Source: Blastocladiella britannica
Lineage: Eukaryota; Blastocladiomycota; Blastocladiomycetes; Blastocladiales; Blastocladiaceae
Reading direction: 5' to 3'
DNA length: 12,490 bases
NCBI GenBank assembly: GCA_025349905.2
Contig: MU625073.1
Coordinates: 1 to 12,490 of the forward strand
The position numbers were made by a program, and so were the translations under genes. This document shows positions 1 through 6,924 of this stretch, piece after piece (positions within the stretch are counted from its first letter, which is position 1; each line of letters begins with the position of its first letter). The notes under the pieces were generated by a model. It saw only the letters and a program-made list of their open reading frames with translations, was not told the DNA's origin and did no database searches.

Positions 1-314
1 AGCTCGCCGTGATCAAGAACCTTTGCAATCGGCAGTGGAAGGCGCTACTGGCCGAGTGTGAAGAGCGTGGCGGCAGGGAGCTCGCTGGTTGGAAAGGCAA
101 ATCCGAGGCCGACATGGCCTGGTGCAGCCTGTACCACGAGTGGGCGACCCGACGGATGCGTGCGGCGGCGGAGGCGGGTGTGGCGTGGGACCCCAAGCTG
201 GTCGCCGCGGTAGAGAGCCTCGTCGGCGCGCGGGCTGACGCGCAAAAGGCGAAGTCAGTGGCCAAGATCATGGCGGCCGAGACGGCTGCGGCCAAGGCGG
301 CGGCGTCGCCGTAG
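1..314 (+). CDS. 3' end of an unrecognised gene (5' partial)
   Basis: An open frame enters from the left edge (codons begin at base 3) and ends at a TAG at 312-314, giving about 103 residues. No ATG precedes the conserved-looking part, so the start lies outside the window. The first two bases are AG, so an intron acceptor at the very edge is also possible. The visible protein is Trp-rich at first (NRQWKALLAECEE, GWKGKSEADMAW, YHEWATRRMRAA) and ends in an Ala/Lys-rich helical tail (AKIMAAETAAAKAAASP). Third codon positions are strongly G/C, supporting real coding. I recognise no domain, and the basic, alpha-helical character alone does not identify a function. An 11-base T-run follows the stop directly. 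Confidence 0.6.
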   Translation, partial: LAVIKNLCNRQWKALLAECEERGGRELAGWKGKSEADMAWCSLYHEWATRRMRAAAEAGVAWDPKLVAAVESLVGARADAQKAKSVAKIMAAETAAAKAAASP

Positions 315-476
315 TTTTTTTTTTTAACTTTCCCGGAGCCAAAAACGGCTACCACTCTCTGCTGCACCAGTCGCACAATTGGTGTAGCGCCCGCATAGCG
401 GACGAGATCGCTGGTGAGATGGAAACTTTCGAAAGCCCACTCAGCTGTGTTGTAGACTCTAAAAAAAAAAAAAAGA
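315..476. other. Intergenic spacer with flanking homopolymer runs
   Basis: This 162-base gap lies between two genes on the same strand. It opens with an 11-base T-run (315-325) after the upstream stop and closes with a 14-base A-run (461-474) that ends two bases before the ATG at 477. It must hold the 3' UTR of the first gene and the promoter of the second. I see no TATA box, no polyadenylation hexamer and no RNA gene. Confidence 0.5.
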
Positions 477-1895
477 ATGTCGATCCAAATTATAGACATC
501 ATTGACCACATACTCGCGGCCACCTCGCAGCTGGTAAAGTACGATGCTATTTCCGTCCAACTCGAGCTCATCTTGGTCGAGACCGGGCTGCACCGAACCA
601 AACGCACCGTCGGCCACCTTCTGGCCAAAGAACGCATAATGACGGCTTCCAAGATGGGGAACTTGGGCTTTTTGAATTTCCTATGGACGTACGGCCCGGG
701 GCAACCGGACTACAACTACAACTGGGCCATCAACTGTGCGAAAGATGCTCGCACCCTTGACTGGTGGTGGGCAAAGCGCGGCCCTGAAAACTTCCAATTT
801 GGGGCGAGCTATTCTCGGATCGACGCGATCTCGGACATCGAGGTGCTCGAGTGGTGGGCCAGCAAGCACTTGAGCCACGGCGTTCCCTTCCTATACTCAG
901 TAGATTCTCTCGATACCGCGTCCCAGCATGGACTGGTCCCGATTTTGGATTGGTGGTGGACGGCGCATACCACCCACGGCTGGCCGCTCAAGTACACCCG
1001 CCGCGCGGTGGACATGTCCAGCCAGCACAACCATGTCCAAGTGCTCGAGTGGTGGCGCATCAAGCACCTGGCTCACCAGCTTCCGCTCAAGTACACGGAG
1101 GCAGCTTTTGCCAAAGTGATGACATGGTCCTCCGCCAACCCGATCGCCACGCTCGACTGGTGGTGGCAAGCGACGCACCCTGACGACGACGACACACAGG
1201 TCCGCTTTCCACTCAAGTACAATGCCAGCGCGATCGCCCGAGTGTCGTCACGCGGCAGCTTACCCCTTTTGGACTGGTGGTGGAACAAACACGTCGACGA
1301 TGGCATCGAGTTTCGTTACTGCGCCACAGCCATAGATGCCGCAGCGACCAATGGCCGCTTATCCGCCCTCGACTGGTTTTGGGACAAGCACTTGCACCAT
1401 GGCCTTCCGTTCCTGCTCACGGCCAAAGCGGTTGATGGGGCTTCTGCAAACGGCCACGCGCACGTTCTTGCCTGGCTCTGGGAACGGCATTTATCCCATG
1501 GCGTTGCTTTCGAGTGCACGGTGCGTGCTCTGGATGCTGCCACACACGCCGGCCATCTTTCTGTTTTGCAGTGGTTTTGGGACATGCACCAGTTGCACCA
1601 ATTGGAGCTAAATTACACTGCGCGCGGTCTGGACCTAACATCCCAGGCCGACCGGCTTGACATTTTGGACTGGTGGTGGGATCGGCACCAGCAAAACGGT
1701 TTGGAATTCAAGTTCACTAGGGCGGCGGTCGTGTACCCAGGTCGCGTTGGCGCCACGGCGACGCTGGACTGGTGGTGGGCCAAGTCGGCCGAGCATGGCT
1801 TGGAAGTCGACTGGTCTCATTACCGAAGGGAGTATCTGTTGGGCAAGATGCTGCCCGCGACGCAGGCATGGTGGAAGGCAATCTCTGAGAAATAA
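477..1895 (+). CDS. LDWWW-type ankyrin-like repeat protein
   Basis: A single-exon frame of 472 residues from ATG 477 to TAA 1893-1895. Residues 94-472 form eleven consecutive units starting at about 94, 124, 157, 190, 226, 265, 298, 331, 364, 397 and 430. Most are 33 residues and open with LDWWW or a variant (LEWW, LDWFW, LAWLW, LQWFW). They continue as HGLPLKYT, then A.DAAS..GH, then a hydrophobic pair before the next Leu. The 33-residue period and the A-x-x-x-A-S-x-x-G-H segment match an ankyrin helix-turn-helix, with the aromatic cluster on a helix. Units 4 and 5 are longer (36 and 39; unit 5 carries a DDDD insert). The N-terminal 90 residues (IQIIDIIDHILAATS) could be a reduced F-box-like helix, but this is weak. 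Function is unknown; a protein-binding scaffold is the natural inference. From memory, related families are numerous in blastocladiomycete fungi. Confidence 0.88.
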   Translation: MSIQIIDIIDHILAATSQLVKYDAISVQLELILVETGLHRTKRTVGHLLAKERIMTASKMGNLGFLNFLWTYGPGQPDYNYNWAINCAKDARTLDWWWAKRGPENFQFGASYSRIDAISDIEVLEWWASKHLSHGVPFLYSVDSLDTASQHGLVPILDWWWTAHTTHGWPLKYTRRAVDMSSQHNHVQVLEWWRIKHLAHQLPLKYTEAAFAKVMTWSSANPIATLDWWWQATHPDDDDTQVRFPLKYNASAIARVSSRGSLPLLDWWWNKHVDDGIEFRYCATAIDAAATNGRLSALDWFWDKHLHHGLPFLLTAKAVDGASANGHAHVLAWLWERHLSHGVAFECTVRALDAATHAGHLSVLQWFWDMHQLHQLELNYTARGLDLTSQADRLDILDWWWDRHQQNGLEFKFTRAAVVYPGRVGATATLDWWWAKSAEHGLEVDWSHYRREYLLGKMLPATQAWWKAISEK

Positions 1896-1896
1896 A
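1891..1896 (+). terminator. AATAAA polyadenylation signal overlapping the stop codon
   Basis: The exact hexamer AATAAA covers the TAA stop (1893-1895) of the LDWWW gene. If used, cleavage some 10 to 30 bases downstream would fall inside the last codons of the convergent dioxygenase gene, whose stop lies at 1913-1915. That it is used in vivo is inferred from sequence and position only. Confidence 0.45.
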
Positions 1897-1912
1897 TGTA
1901 TATTTTGGTACT

Positions 1913-2473
1913 TTACAACGACACGGCAGCAACTCCCTCTGTAGCAGCAGCAGCGGCAGTGGCAGCAGCAGCTTCCGCGGCCATCCTGGCATCAAACGCC
2001 TCGAGCAAGCCCATGTCGAGCGGGACGGGCTGGCCCAGCCACATGGCATGGAAGGTGTGGTCACGCACGTCGTTGCCCGCCTGTGGGTGGATCAGAACCG
2101 ACAAGTTACCATGGTTGAGGATCATCCACGGCACGAACGTTGCAAAGTCAATGGCGTTGTAAATGTCGATCTCGAACATGTTGTACGGGTGCGGGCCACT
2201 GGGACCGTCCCACATCATGCCGTGCGAGAGTTGGGGGAACTGTAACCCAAAAAAAAAAAAAATTGGAGTCAGGATTTTGGTCGCCCGTTTTTTAGTGACA
2301 TCCAATAAAAATAAAATATATACCAGCTTCTCCGCCTTGGCCTTGAGTGCCATGGCCTCCTCGTACTGGGCCTTGGACGACGGCAGCCAGTAGACGTGCA
2401 CGTCGAACGACTTGATGGGAGCGGGCCAGGCGACGACGGGGGCGGTAGTGGTAGTTTCGGTGGAAATGGTCAT
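1913..2473 (-). CDS. DOPA 4,5-dioxygenase family protein, paralog 1
   Basis: Two exons on the minus strand, 2473-2324 and 2239-1913, joined across an 84-base intron, give 158 residues. The family (extradiol ring cleavage of L-DOPA and related catechols; cupin-unrelated small ferrous enzymes) is recognised from the ordered motifs SFDVHVYW (residues 22-29), GPHPYNMFEIDI (65-76), FVPW (85-88), LNHGNLSVLIHP (91-102), DHT (110-112) and GQPVPLD (119-125). The histidines in these motifs are all present. Some family positions differ from the neighbouring paralog: DGPSGPHP for DRPIGPHP and AGND for TGDD, so activity may be altered. Residues 136-150 are Ala-rich, and the protein ends TEGVAAVSL. The start ATG (2473) matches the paralog's start. 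Because the intron is 28 codons without a stop, an unspliced reading frame of 186 residues also exists. Confidence 0.85.
   Translation of the reverse strand: MTISTETTTTAPVVAWPAPIKSFDVHVYWLPSSKAQYEEAMALKAKAEKLVYILFLLDVTKKRATKILTPIFFFFGLQFPQLSHGMMWDGPSGPHPYNMFEIDIYNAIDFATFVPWMILNHGNLSVLIHPQAGNDVRDHTFHAMWLGQPVPLDMGLLEAFDARMAAEAAAATAAAAATEGVAAVSL
2240..2323 (-). other. Intron of dioxygenase paralog 1 (84 bases)
   Basis: The donor is GTATAT directly after the codon for Leu50 and the acceptor is TTACAG before Phe51 (phase 0). A T-run of about 14 bases precedes the acceptor. Removing it joins AEKL to FPQL, exactly as in paralog 2 (AQEL to FPQL). It has no in-frame stop, so retention would insert a hydrophobic 28-residue loop. 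Confidence 0.85.
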
Positions 2474-2745
2474 TATATTCTTTTGGTCGAGTGCTCTTGG
2501 TCGTGGTTAAAGAGAGAGTGCGGGCGAGCGAGAGCAGGCGAGAAGGCGCTCGTGGTCCCTTTTGTGTGTGCCGCACGCCATTCGAGCGGAATCTGATGAC
2601 ACCCAAATGGAGTGACGGTTTCGTTTACAACCTGGGCGACCACCGCGACCAAGTGGATAGAGCATGGCCGAAAGCTTGACTGGACTCATTACCACAGGAC
2701 TTGTTTGGTGGAGACAAGGCAATCGCTGAAAAAATAATTTGGTAT
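2474..2745. promoter_or_regulatory. Upstream region of dioxygenase paralog 1
   Basis: This 272-base gap contains the promoter of the minus-strand paralog 1 and, at its right end, the 3' flank of paralog 2. Bases 2534-2600 match the upstream region of paralog 2 in ordered blocks (plus-strand view): GGCGCTCG, GGTCCC, TTTTGT, GCACGCCAT and AATCTGATG. No gene is seen here. The remaining part, about 2605-2740, shows nothing I can name. Confidence 0.5.
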
Positions 2746-3303
2746 TTACAAGGTCACTGCGGCAACTCCCTCCGTCACAGTAGCTTCAGAGGCAGCGGCA
2801 GCGGCAGCAGCAGCAGCAGCCACCGACTTGGCGTTAAACTCCGCCAGCAAACCAATGTCGAGCGGCACCGGCTGGCCGATCCAGATCGCGTGCACGGTGT
2901 GGTCACGCACATCATCTCCGGTCTGCGGGTGCACCAGCACCGACAAGTTGCCATGGTTGAGCGCGATCCACGGCACGAAAGTCGCAAAGTCGATGGCGTT
3001 GTGAATGTCGATCTCGAACATGTTGTACGGGTGCGGGCCAATTGGACGGTCCCACATCTTGCCATGCCACAGTTGAGGGAACTATAACCCAAAAAAAAAG
3101 GGAGTCAATGCCTGGTGATTTTCAAAAACAAATCAATGCCGTACCAGTTCCTGGGCCTTGGCCTTGAGTGCCATGGCCTCCTCGTACTGGGCCTTGGACG
3201 ACGGCAGCCAGTAAATGTGCACGTCGTACGAGGTGATGGGTGCGGGCCAAGCGACGGCGGGCGGGGCGGGCGGGGCGGTAGTTTCGGCGGTTGAGGTAGT
3301 CAT
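2746..3303 (-). CDS. DOPA 4,5-dioxygenase family protein, paralog 2
   Basis: Two minus-strand exons, 3303-3145 and 3081-2746, flank a 63-base intron and encode 164 residues. Motifs in order are SYDVHIYW (25-32), WHGKMWDRPIGPHPYNMFEI (58-77), FVPW (88-91), LNHGNLSVLVHP (94-105), QTGDDVRDHT (106-115) and GQPVPLD (122-128). These fit the DOPA_dioxygen family (Pfam name from memory) well, including the DRP-GPHP and HPxTGDD-DHT signatures, so this copy looks catalytically standard. Known members cleave DOPA-type catechols, giving betalain-type or degradation products; the substrate here is not deducible. The N-terminus has a Pro/Ala insertion (APPAPPAV) absent from paralog 1, and the C-terminus is Ala-rich and ends TEGVAAVTL. 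A longer in-frame extension upstream exists, but the chosen ATG aligns with paralog 1. Confidence 0.88.
3082..3144 (-). other. Intron of dioxygenase paralog 2 (63 bases)
   Basis: The donor is GTACGG after Leu53 and the acceptor is TTATAG before Phe54. A stop codon occurs four codons into the intron in the exon 1 frame, so splicing is required. The last bases (T-run then GGGTTATAG) match the end of paralog 1's intron (T-run then GGGTTACAG), while the 5' parts have diverged. Confidence 0.85.
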
Positions 3304-3511
3304 AATAGAATTTGGCATATATCGTTGAAGAGCACCAGGCGAAGAAGAGGGTGGGCGCTCGGTCCCTTTTTGTACCGTTTTTGTGGGGGGGACGCGCACG
3401 CCATGCAAGGCCAATCTGATGCGATGCAGTTTCCCTGTTGGGCGTTTCAGTCTGTCAATTCTTGATCTGATTTCTCTCTTTCCCAATTACGCCACAATTT
3501 TATACACCATC
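3304..3511. promoter_or_regulatory. Divergent promoter between dioxygenase paralog 2 and the ankyrin gene
   Basis: A 208-base region separates two diverging start codons (3303 on minus, 3512 on plus). Bases 3336-3424 carry the blocks shared with the paralog 1 promoter (GGCGCTC, GGTCCC, TTTTTGT, GCACGCCAT, AATCTGATG on the plus strand). A G7 run lies near 3385-3391. No classical TATA box is evident, though ATATAT occurs close to the minus-strand start. Confidence 0.5.
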
Positions 3512-4206
3512 ATGTCCGACGACTCGAGCAGCACTGCCGGAGCCTCACCATGTATGTTACCGCAATGTCCGTCAGTAGTCAAAGCATTTAAATGTGTGAT
3601 TGTACCAGTCGAACGCATGGCCCGCTCGATCCGCTCGGGCAACCTTGACCTATTCCAGGAGGCGCTGGGCGAGTACCCGGGCGACCCGGCACAGCTTTTG
3701 ACCACGCGCGACGGTGCCGGCGCGACGCTGGTGCACCTTGCGTCCGTTTAACTCTTTTTAAACGAAATGCGCTTGACTGGTCGGTCACTGATAAATAATA
3801 AAATGACGAATAGGGCCGAGTACGCCAACCCATCGCTGCTGGAACTGCTGCTGTCGCTGGACCCGAGCGTCGTGAAAGGCCTTATCAACCAGCCGACGCC
3901 CACGTCCGAGCGGGCCACCCCGCTGCACCTGGCGGCCTGTCCGCGGTTTGACGACGAGCCAGCGGCGGTTCAGTGTGGTTTGTACCGGTTTTTTCTCTAC
4001 TTTTTTGCAGCCATCGAATTGAATTGGTAATGAACATAGTCCAACTGCTCCTGGCATCGGGCGCAGTACCCAAGGCCAAGAACGGCGCGGGCGAGACGGC
4101 AATCGAGATCACGCCGTACTCGGGCGTGCGGGCGGTGCTGGCCAAGGCGGTGGCGGTGCGGGGGTCGGATCTGGCGCTGGACGACTCGGATGGCGACGAC
4201 GAGTGA
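3512..4206 (+). CDS. Small ankyrin-repeat protein with acidic tail, four exons
   Basis: Proposed exons are 3512-3551, 3609-3741, 3814-3977 and 4040-4206, totalling 504 bases and 167 residues with consistent phase. Introns are 57 bases (GTATGT...CAG), 72 bases (GTCCGT...TAG) and 62 bases (GTTTGT...TAG). The second and third donors were chosen because they restore ankyrin consensus across the joins: GATLVHLAAEYANPSLLELL and VQCVQLLLASGAVPKAKNG. About three ankyrin units run over residues 20-145 (GNLDLFQEALGE; TLVHLAAEY; ATPLHLAA; GAGETAIEI). The C-terminus is acidic (LDDSDGDDE). Size and layout recall yeast Yar1, a ribosomal-protein chaperone with ankyrin repeats and an acidic tail; this is only a resemblance of architecture. 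Alternative splice sites a few bases away remain possible. Confidence 0.75.
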
Positions 4207-4326
4207 TCTCATCCATCAATACATGTCTCTGATCCATTGTCTCATTGCCTGTGTCTCTTCCCATAAAACCCAGCGCTGTTCTCTGCTTCTCTCCTCCCTT
4301 GCCTTGGCTCAGCCAAGCCTTCGAAT

Positions 4327-5012
4327 ATGATGTACTCGTCGTCGACTACTCAGCGCCCCACCTCGATCCCGCCGATCCCGTCGCTGACCGAGGTGCTCTG
4401 GGGCTCGTCCGCCCCGGCTGCTCCTGCTCCTGCTCCTTCTGCTCCGGCGACAGCCGAAATGCGCCAACAGCCGCCTTACCCAGTGCGCTCAGGCCTGTCG
4501 GAGCAATCGCTGGCTGCTGCTGCTGCTGCTCCCCGTTCCGGTGGCGGCGGTCCTGCCGCCCGGCCATCGCTGTGGGATCTTGTCACTGGGACGGGTGACA
4601 CTTCGTCATTTTCCCAGCAGCCGCTGTACCAGCAGCAGTCATCGTCGGCGACTCAAGAGCAACAACAGCAACAGCAACAGCAGCTCCAGCAAGAGTTCAT
4701 GTCTCCCTCGCAGCTCATGTTTGAAGTGGGCACCACCGTGATCCGGATCTCGATGCAGGCGTTCAAATGGGCGCGTGCGTTGCATTTCTCTTCTTTTTTT
4801 TTTTTTTTGTAAAAGTCATTGACCCACATTCTCTTTTTTTTATAGTCTACCTGTTCACCACCTTAACCCAAACCATTGTCTCGAACCCGATCAGCCGCCC
4901 GCTGGCGTTTCTGTGGCTCGAGGCCGGTAAGCTGCTGTCGAGTTTCCTACTGGGCGCGTCGCGTGCCGTGATCGATCACGTCTTGTCGTCGATGCAGCCG
5001 TCATTTGCTTGA
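4327..5012 (+). CDS. Pro/Ala/Gln-rich protein with hydrophobic C-terminus, two exons
   Basis: Exons 4327-4774 and 4846-5012 are joined across a 71-base intron (GTGCGT...TATAG, with long T-runs) to give 204 residues. The first 125 residues are low complexity: an Ala-Pro stretch (31-41), Ala6 (63-68), Gly4 and a Gln run (111-122). After that the protein becomes hydrophobic and helix-like (MFEVGTTVIRI at 131-141, KWALYLFTTL across the splice, LAFLWLEAGKLLSSFLLGAS). This suggests membrane association or an amphipathic multi-helix domain, but no clean transmembrane prediction can be made by eye. A second ATG follows immediately at 4330. I recognise no family. The gene converges with the large minus-strand gene, whose stop is at 5167. 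Confidence 0.75.
4660..4683 (+). repeat. CAA/CAG glutamine microsatellite
   Basis: Interrupted CAA and CAG triplets encode a run of about eight glutamines in the 4327-5012 gene. Mixed codons make it less prone to slippage than a pure CAG run. Confidence 0.8.
4775..4845 (+). other. Intron of the Pro/Ala/Gln-rich gene (71 bases)
   Basis: A clean GTGCGT donor follows the first base of a Leu codon, and TATAG ends the intron. It holds a T-run of about 16 bases and a second run of about 8. Splicing converts the 161-residue unspliced frame into a 204-residue protein whose hydrophobic C-terminus is continuous across the join. Confidence 0.8.
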
Positions 5013-5166
5013 TCCCTTTTTTCTTTCTTTTCTTTTGAAGTTGAAAACCAAGCCAAAAAAAATGTGTTTATGTTTTCAAAAAAGGGGGAATCGCAGCAAG
5101 CAAGCAAGAGAGAGTGTGTGAATGGAGTGAAATGGGAAATGAAAGAAAAGAAAGAAAAAAAAAGTC
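5013..5166. other. Convergent 3' intergenic region
   Basis: This 154-base gap lies between two stop codons facing each other (5010-5012 plus, 5169-5167 minus). It is T-rich on the left and A/G-rich on the right, with A-runs and GAAAGAAAAG stretches. It must hold both 3' UTRs. I see no exact AATAAA in either direction. Confidence 0.5.
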
Positions 5167-6856
5167 TCAAAGTTCCCGACGTGCCCGTTTCGACGGCGGT
5201 GCAAGGTCCATTTCCTCCCGCCTTTGCTCGTACCCGAGACAGGGTAATCGCGTGAGAAGGGAACCAGGTAGGGGCAGCCGAAGGTCCGGGCTCGGCATTC
5301 CAGCAGCGGCGGTCTGGCTGTTTTTGTTGTCATTGCCATCGCCGTTGCGAGCAGCAGCAGCAGCTGGGGCAGTCGCAGCAGTTGGGACAGTAGCAGCAGG
5401 AGCGGCAGCGGCAGCAGTCGTGGCAGGGGCAGCAGTAGTGGCCGAGGTAGCGCTCCCACTACTTCTTGCGCCGTCGTTCCCGGTCACCGGCCGCGGCCCG
5501 CCGTCCTGTGGAGCCGTGACCGGGGCAGCAGCGGCAGAGGTAGTGGCAGAAGCAGAAGCAGAAGCAGCAGCAGCAAGGGCAGGGCTCCCACCACTACTGC
5601 TCGCCCCGCCGTTCCTGCTTTTCGGTCGCCTCCCGCCGCCCCGCGCCGTTCGTGCAATCTCCTCCTCTTCGACCGGCCGCGATGACCCGCTGGCGCCGCC
5701 CCCCGCGACTGCCGTGTCCGCGGTGGTGGCGTTGGCCGGCCGTTTCCGTCGATAACATTTCGCCGTCGGCAACGGCGGTTCAGGCCACTCGTTCGGGACC
5801 GCTCCCGCCAGCGCCGCCGCTGCCGCGGCCCTCCCCCCTCTTCCTCCTCCTGCACCTTTGCTTCCACCACCTCCGCCAGCGCCAGAGACCCTGAAGACCG
5901 TCGTCCGCAGCGGGGGCGTCCACTCGGTGCCGGCGACCGCGGCCTCCACGAGGCCCGGTTCCTGGTAAATAGACTGCAAGGGTGGCACGCCGTCGACAGT
6001 GGGCGCGAGTTTGCGCATTTCGGCGGGCGTAAGTTCCACGATCGCGTAGCACTCGAGTAAGCGGAACGCGATCCGGGTAGCGCGACCCGCGGCGATTTGC
6101 GCGGCGGTGAGTGGGGGGACGGGACCGGTGATGCCGGACGCGGTGGACGCCAGGTCATCGAACTCGCCGTCGTCGCCACCGAGGTCGGCCAGGTCCAGCT
6201 CGACTTTGCCGATGCGCGCGATCCGGGCCAGGATGGGGATCGGGACCGTTTTCGGGTTACTATCGTTGTTAGTGGTGATGGTGGTGGTTGTGTCAGCCAA
6301 CGAGGTAGCGGCGGCGGCGGCAGTTTCAGTGGCGACGGCGGGACTGCCGTTGGCTGTGGTCGTCGATGGATTGGACGCCGCCGTGGTAGTAGCAGCAGCA
6401 GAGACGGCCGCCGCCGACGACGCCGCCGCCACCACCCCTCCACCGCGTTTCCGTCCCCCATTGCCACTATTGGCCGACGTGCTCGCGGCCGCCATTTTCG
6501 CCCTGGCCGCCGGGCTGGCCGCGGCCGCGCGAGTCGACTGGGCGGCGGCGGCAGCCACCAAGGCCGCAGCAGTAGCGGTAGCCGCTGCAGCCGTTGCGGC
6601 GGCGGCGGCGGCGGCGGCGGCAGCCGCGGCGGCCGCCCGGCGCGCCAAGTACCACTGGGTGAGTTTGACGGCCACGGCAGGGGGCATGGTGTACGCGCCG
6701 CGCTCGACGATCGCCCATGGCTTGTAGGGCACGCGGGAAATGGCCGACCGGATGGATGCAAACACCCCGATGTTCTTGTGTTTCAGGCCTTTTGCGGTCA
6801 GCGGGATCGGAGACGCGCAGATCGTTTGGACTACTTCGTAGGTGAGGCCGCGCATT
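5167..6856 (-). CDS. C-terminal exon of a large low-complexity nuclear-type protein
   Basis: The minus-strand frame from the acceptor at 6857 to TGA 5169-5167 encodes about 562 residues. It opens with an ATG at 6855 and could be a separate gene, but its start overlaps the upstream frame by 25 bases. The sequence before it looks like an intron end (T-rich tract, TTGAC branch-like site, AATAG), so I read it as the last exon of the gene starting at 9608. Two blocks look structured: residues 1-73 (LTYEVVQTI, KHKNIGVFASIRSAIS, KPWAIVERGAY, KLTQWYLARR) and 203-325 (VELDLADLGG, FRLLECYAIVELTPAEMRKL, QSIYQEPGLVEAAV, LRTTVFRVSG). Between and after lie long Ala, Gly and Ser/Thr tracts. The C-terminus carries a basic PSKRARR, consistent with nuclear import. 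No known domain is recognised. Confidence 0.65.
6596..6621 (-). repeat. GCG/CGC triplet run encoding polyalanine
   Basis: Nearly nine uninterrupted GCG units on the plus strand encode part of the run of about 14 alanines in the C-terminal exon of the large gene. Pure triplet repeats of this kind are prone to length change. Confidence 0.85.
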
Positions 6857-6924
6857 CTATTTTAAACGATCCATAAGTCAACTGTGTCCACCAAAGCGAG
6901 AGCAGCAAAAATAATAAAAAGTAC
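6857..6924 (-). other. Probable intron joining the two halves of the large gene
   Basis: The minus strand has GTACTT at 6924 (or GTACCG at 6930), then a T-rich tract, a TTGAC branch-like site and AATAG ending at 6857. Either donor is in phase 2, matching an exon that starts one base before the downstream ATG. The join gives about 1,455 to 1,457 residues without a stop. A stronger donor, GTGCGT at 6959, is in the wrong phase for this acceptor; it pairs only with a CACAG at 6882 and then runs to a stop at 6831. Confidence 0.5.

Noticed and set aside
1913..3303. Peroxisomal targeting at the dioxygenase C-termini (ending VSL and VTL)
   Set aside because: The middle residue is not basic as the usual SKL-type signal needs, so no peroxisomal call is made.
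6097..6876. Two overlapping plus-strand open frames opposite the C-terminal exon
   Set aside because: Composed of Gly/Arg or Ala/Val runs from reversed triplet repeats; the minus frame has the sensible codon pattern and structured blocks.
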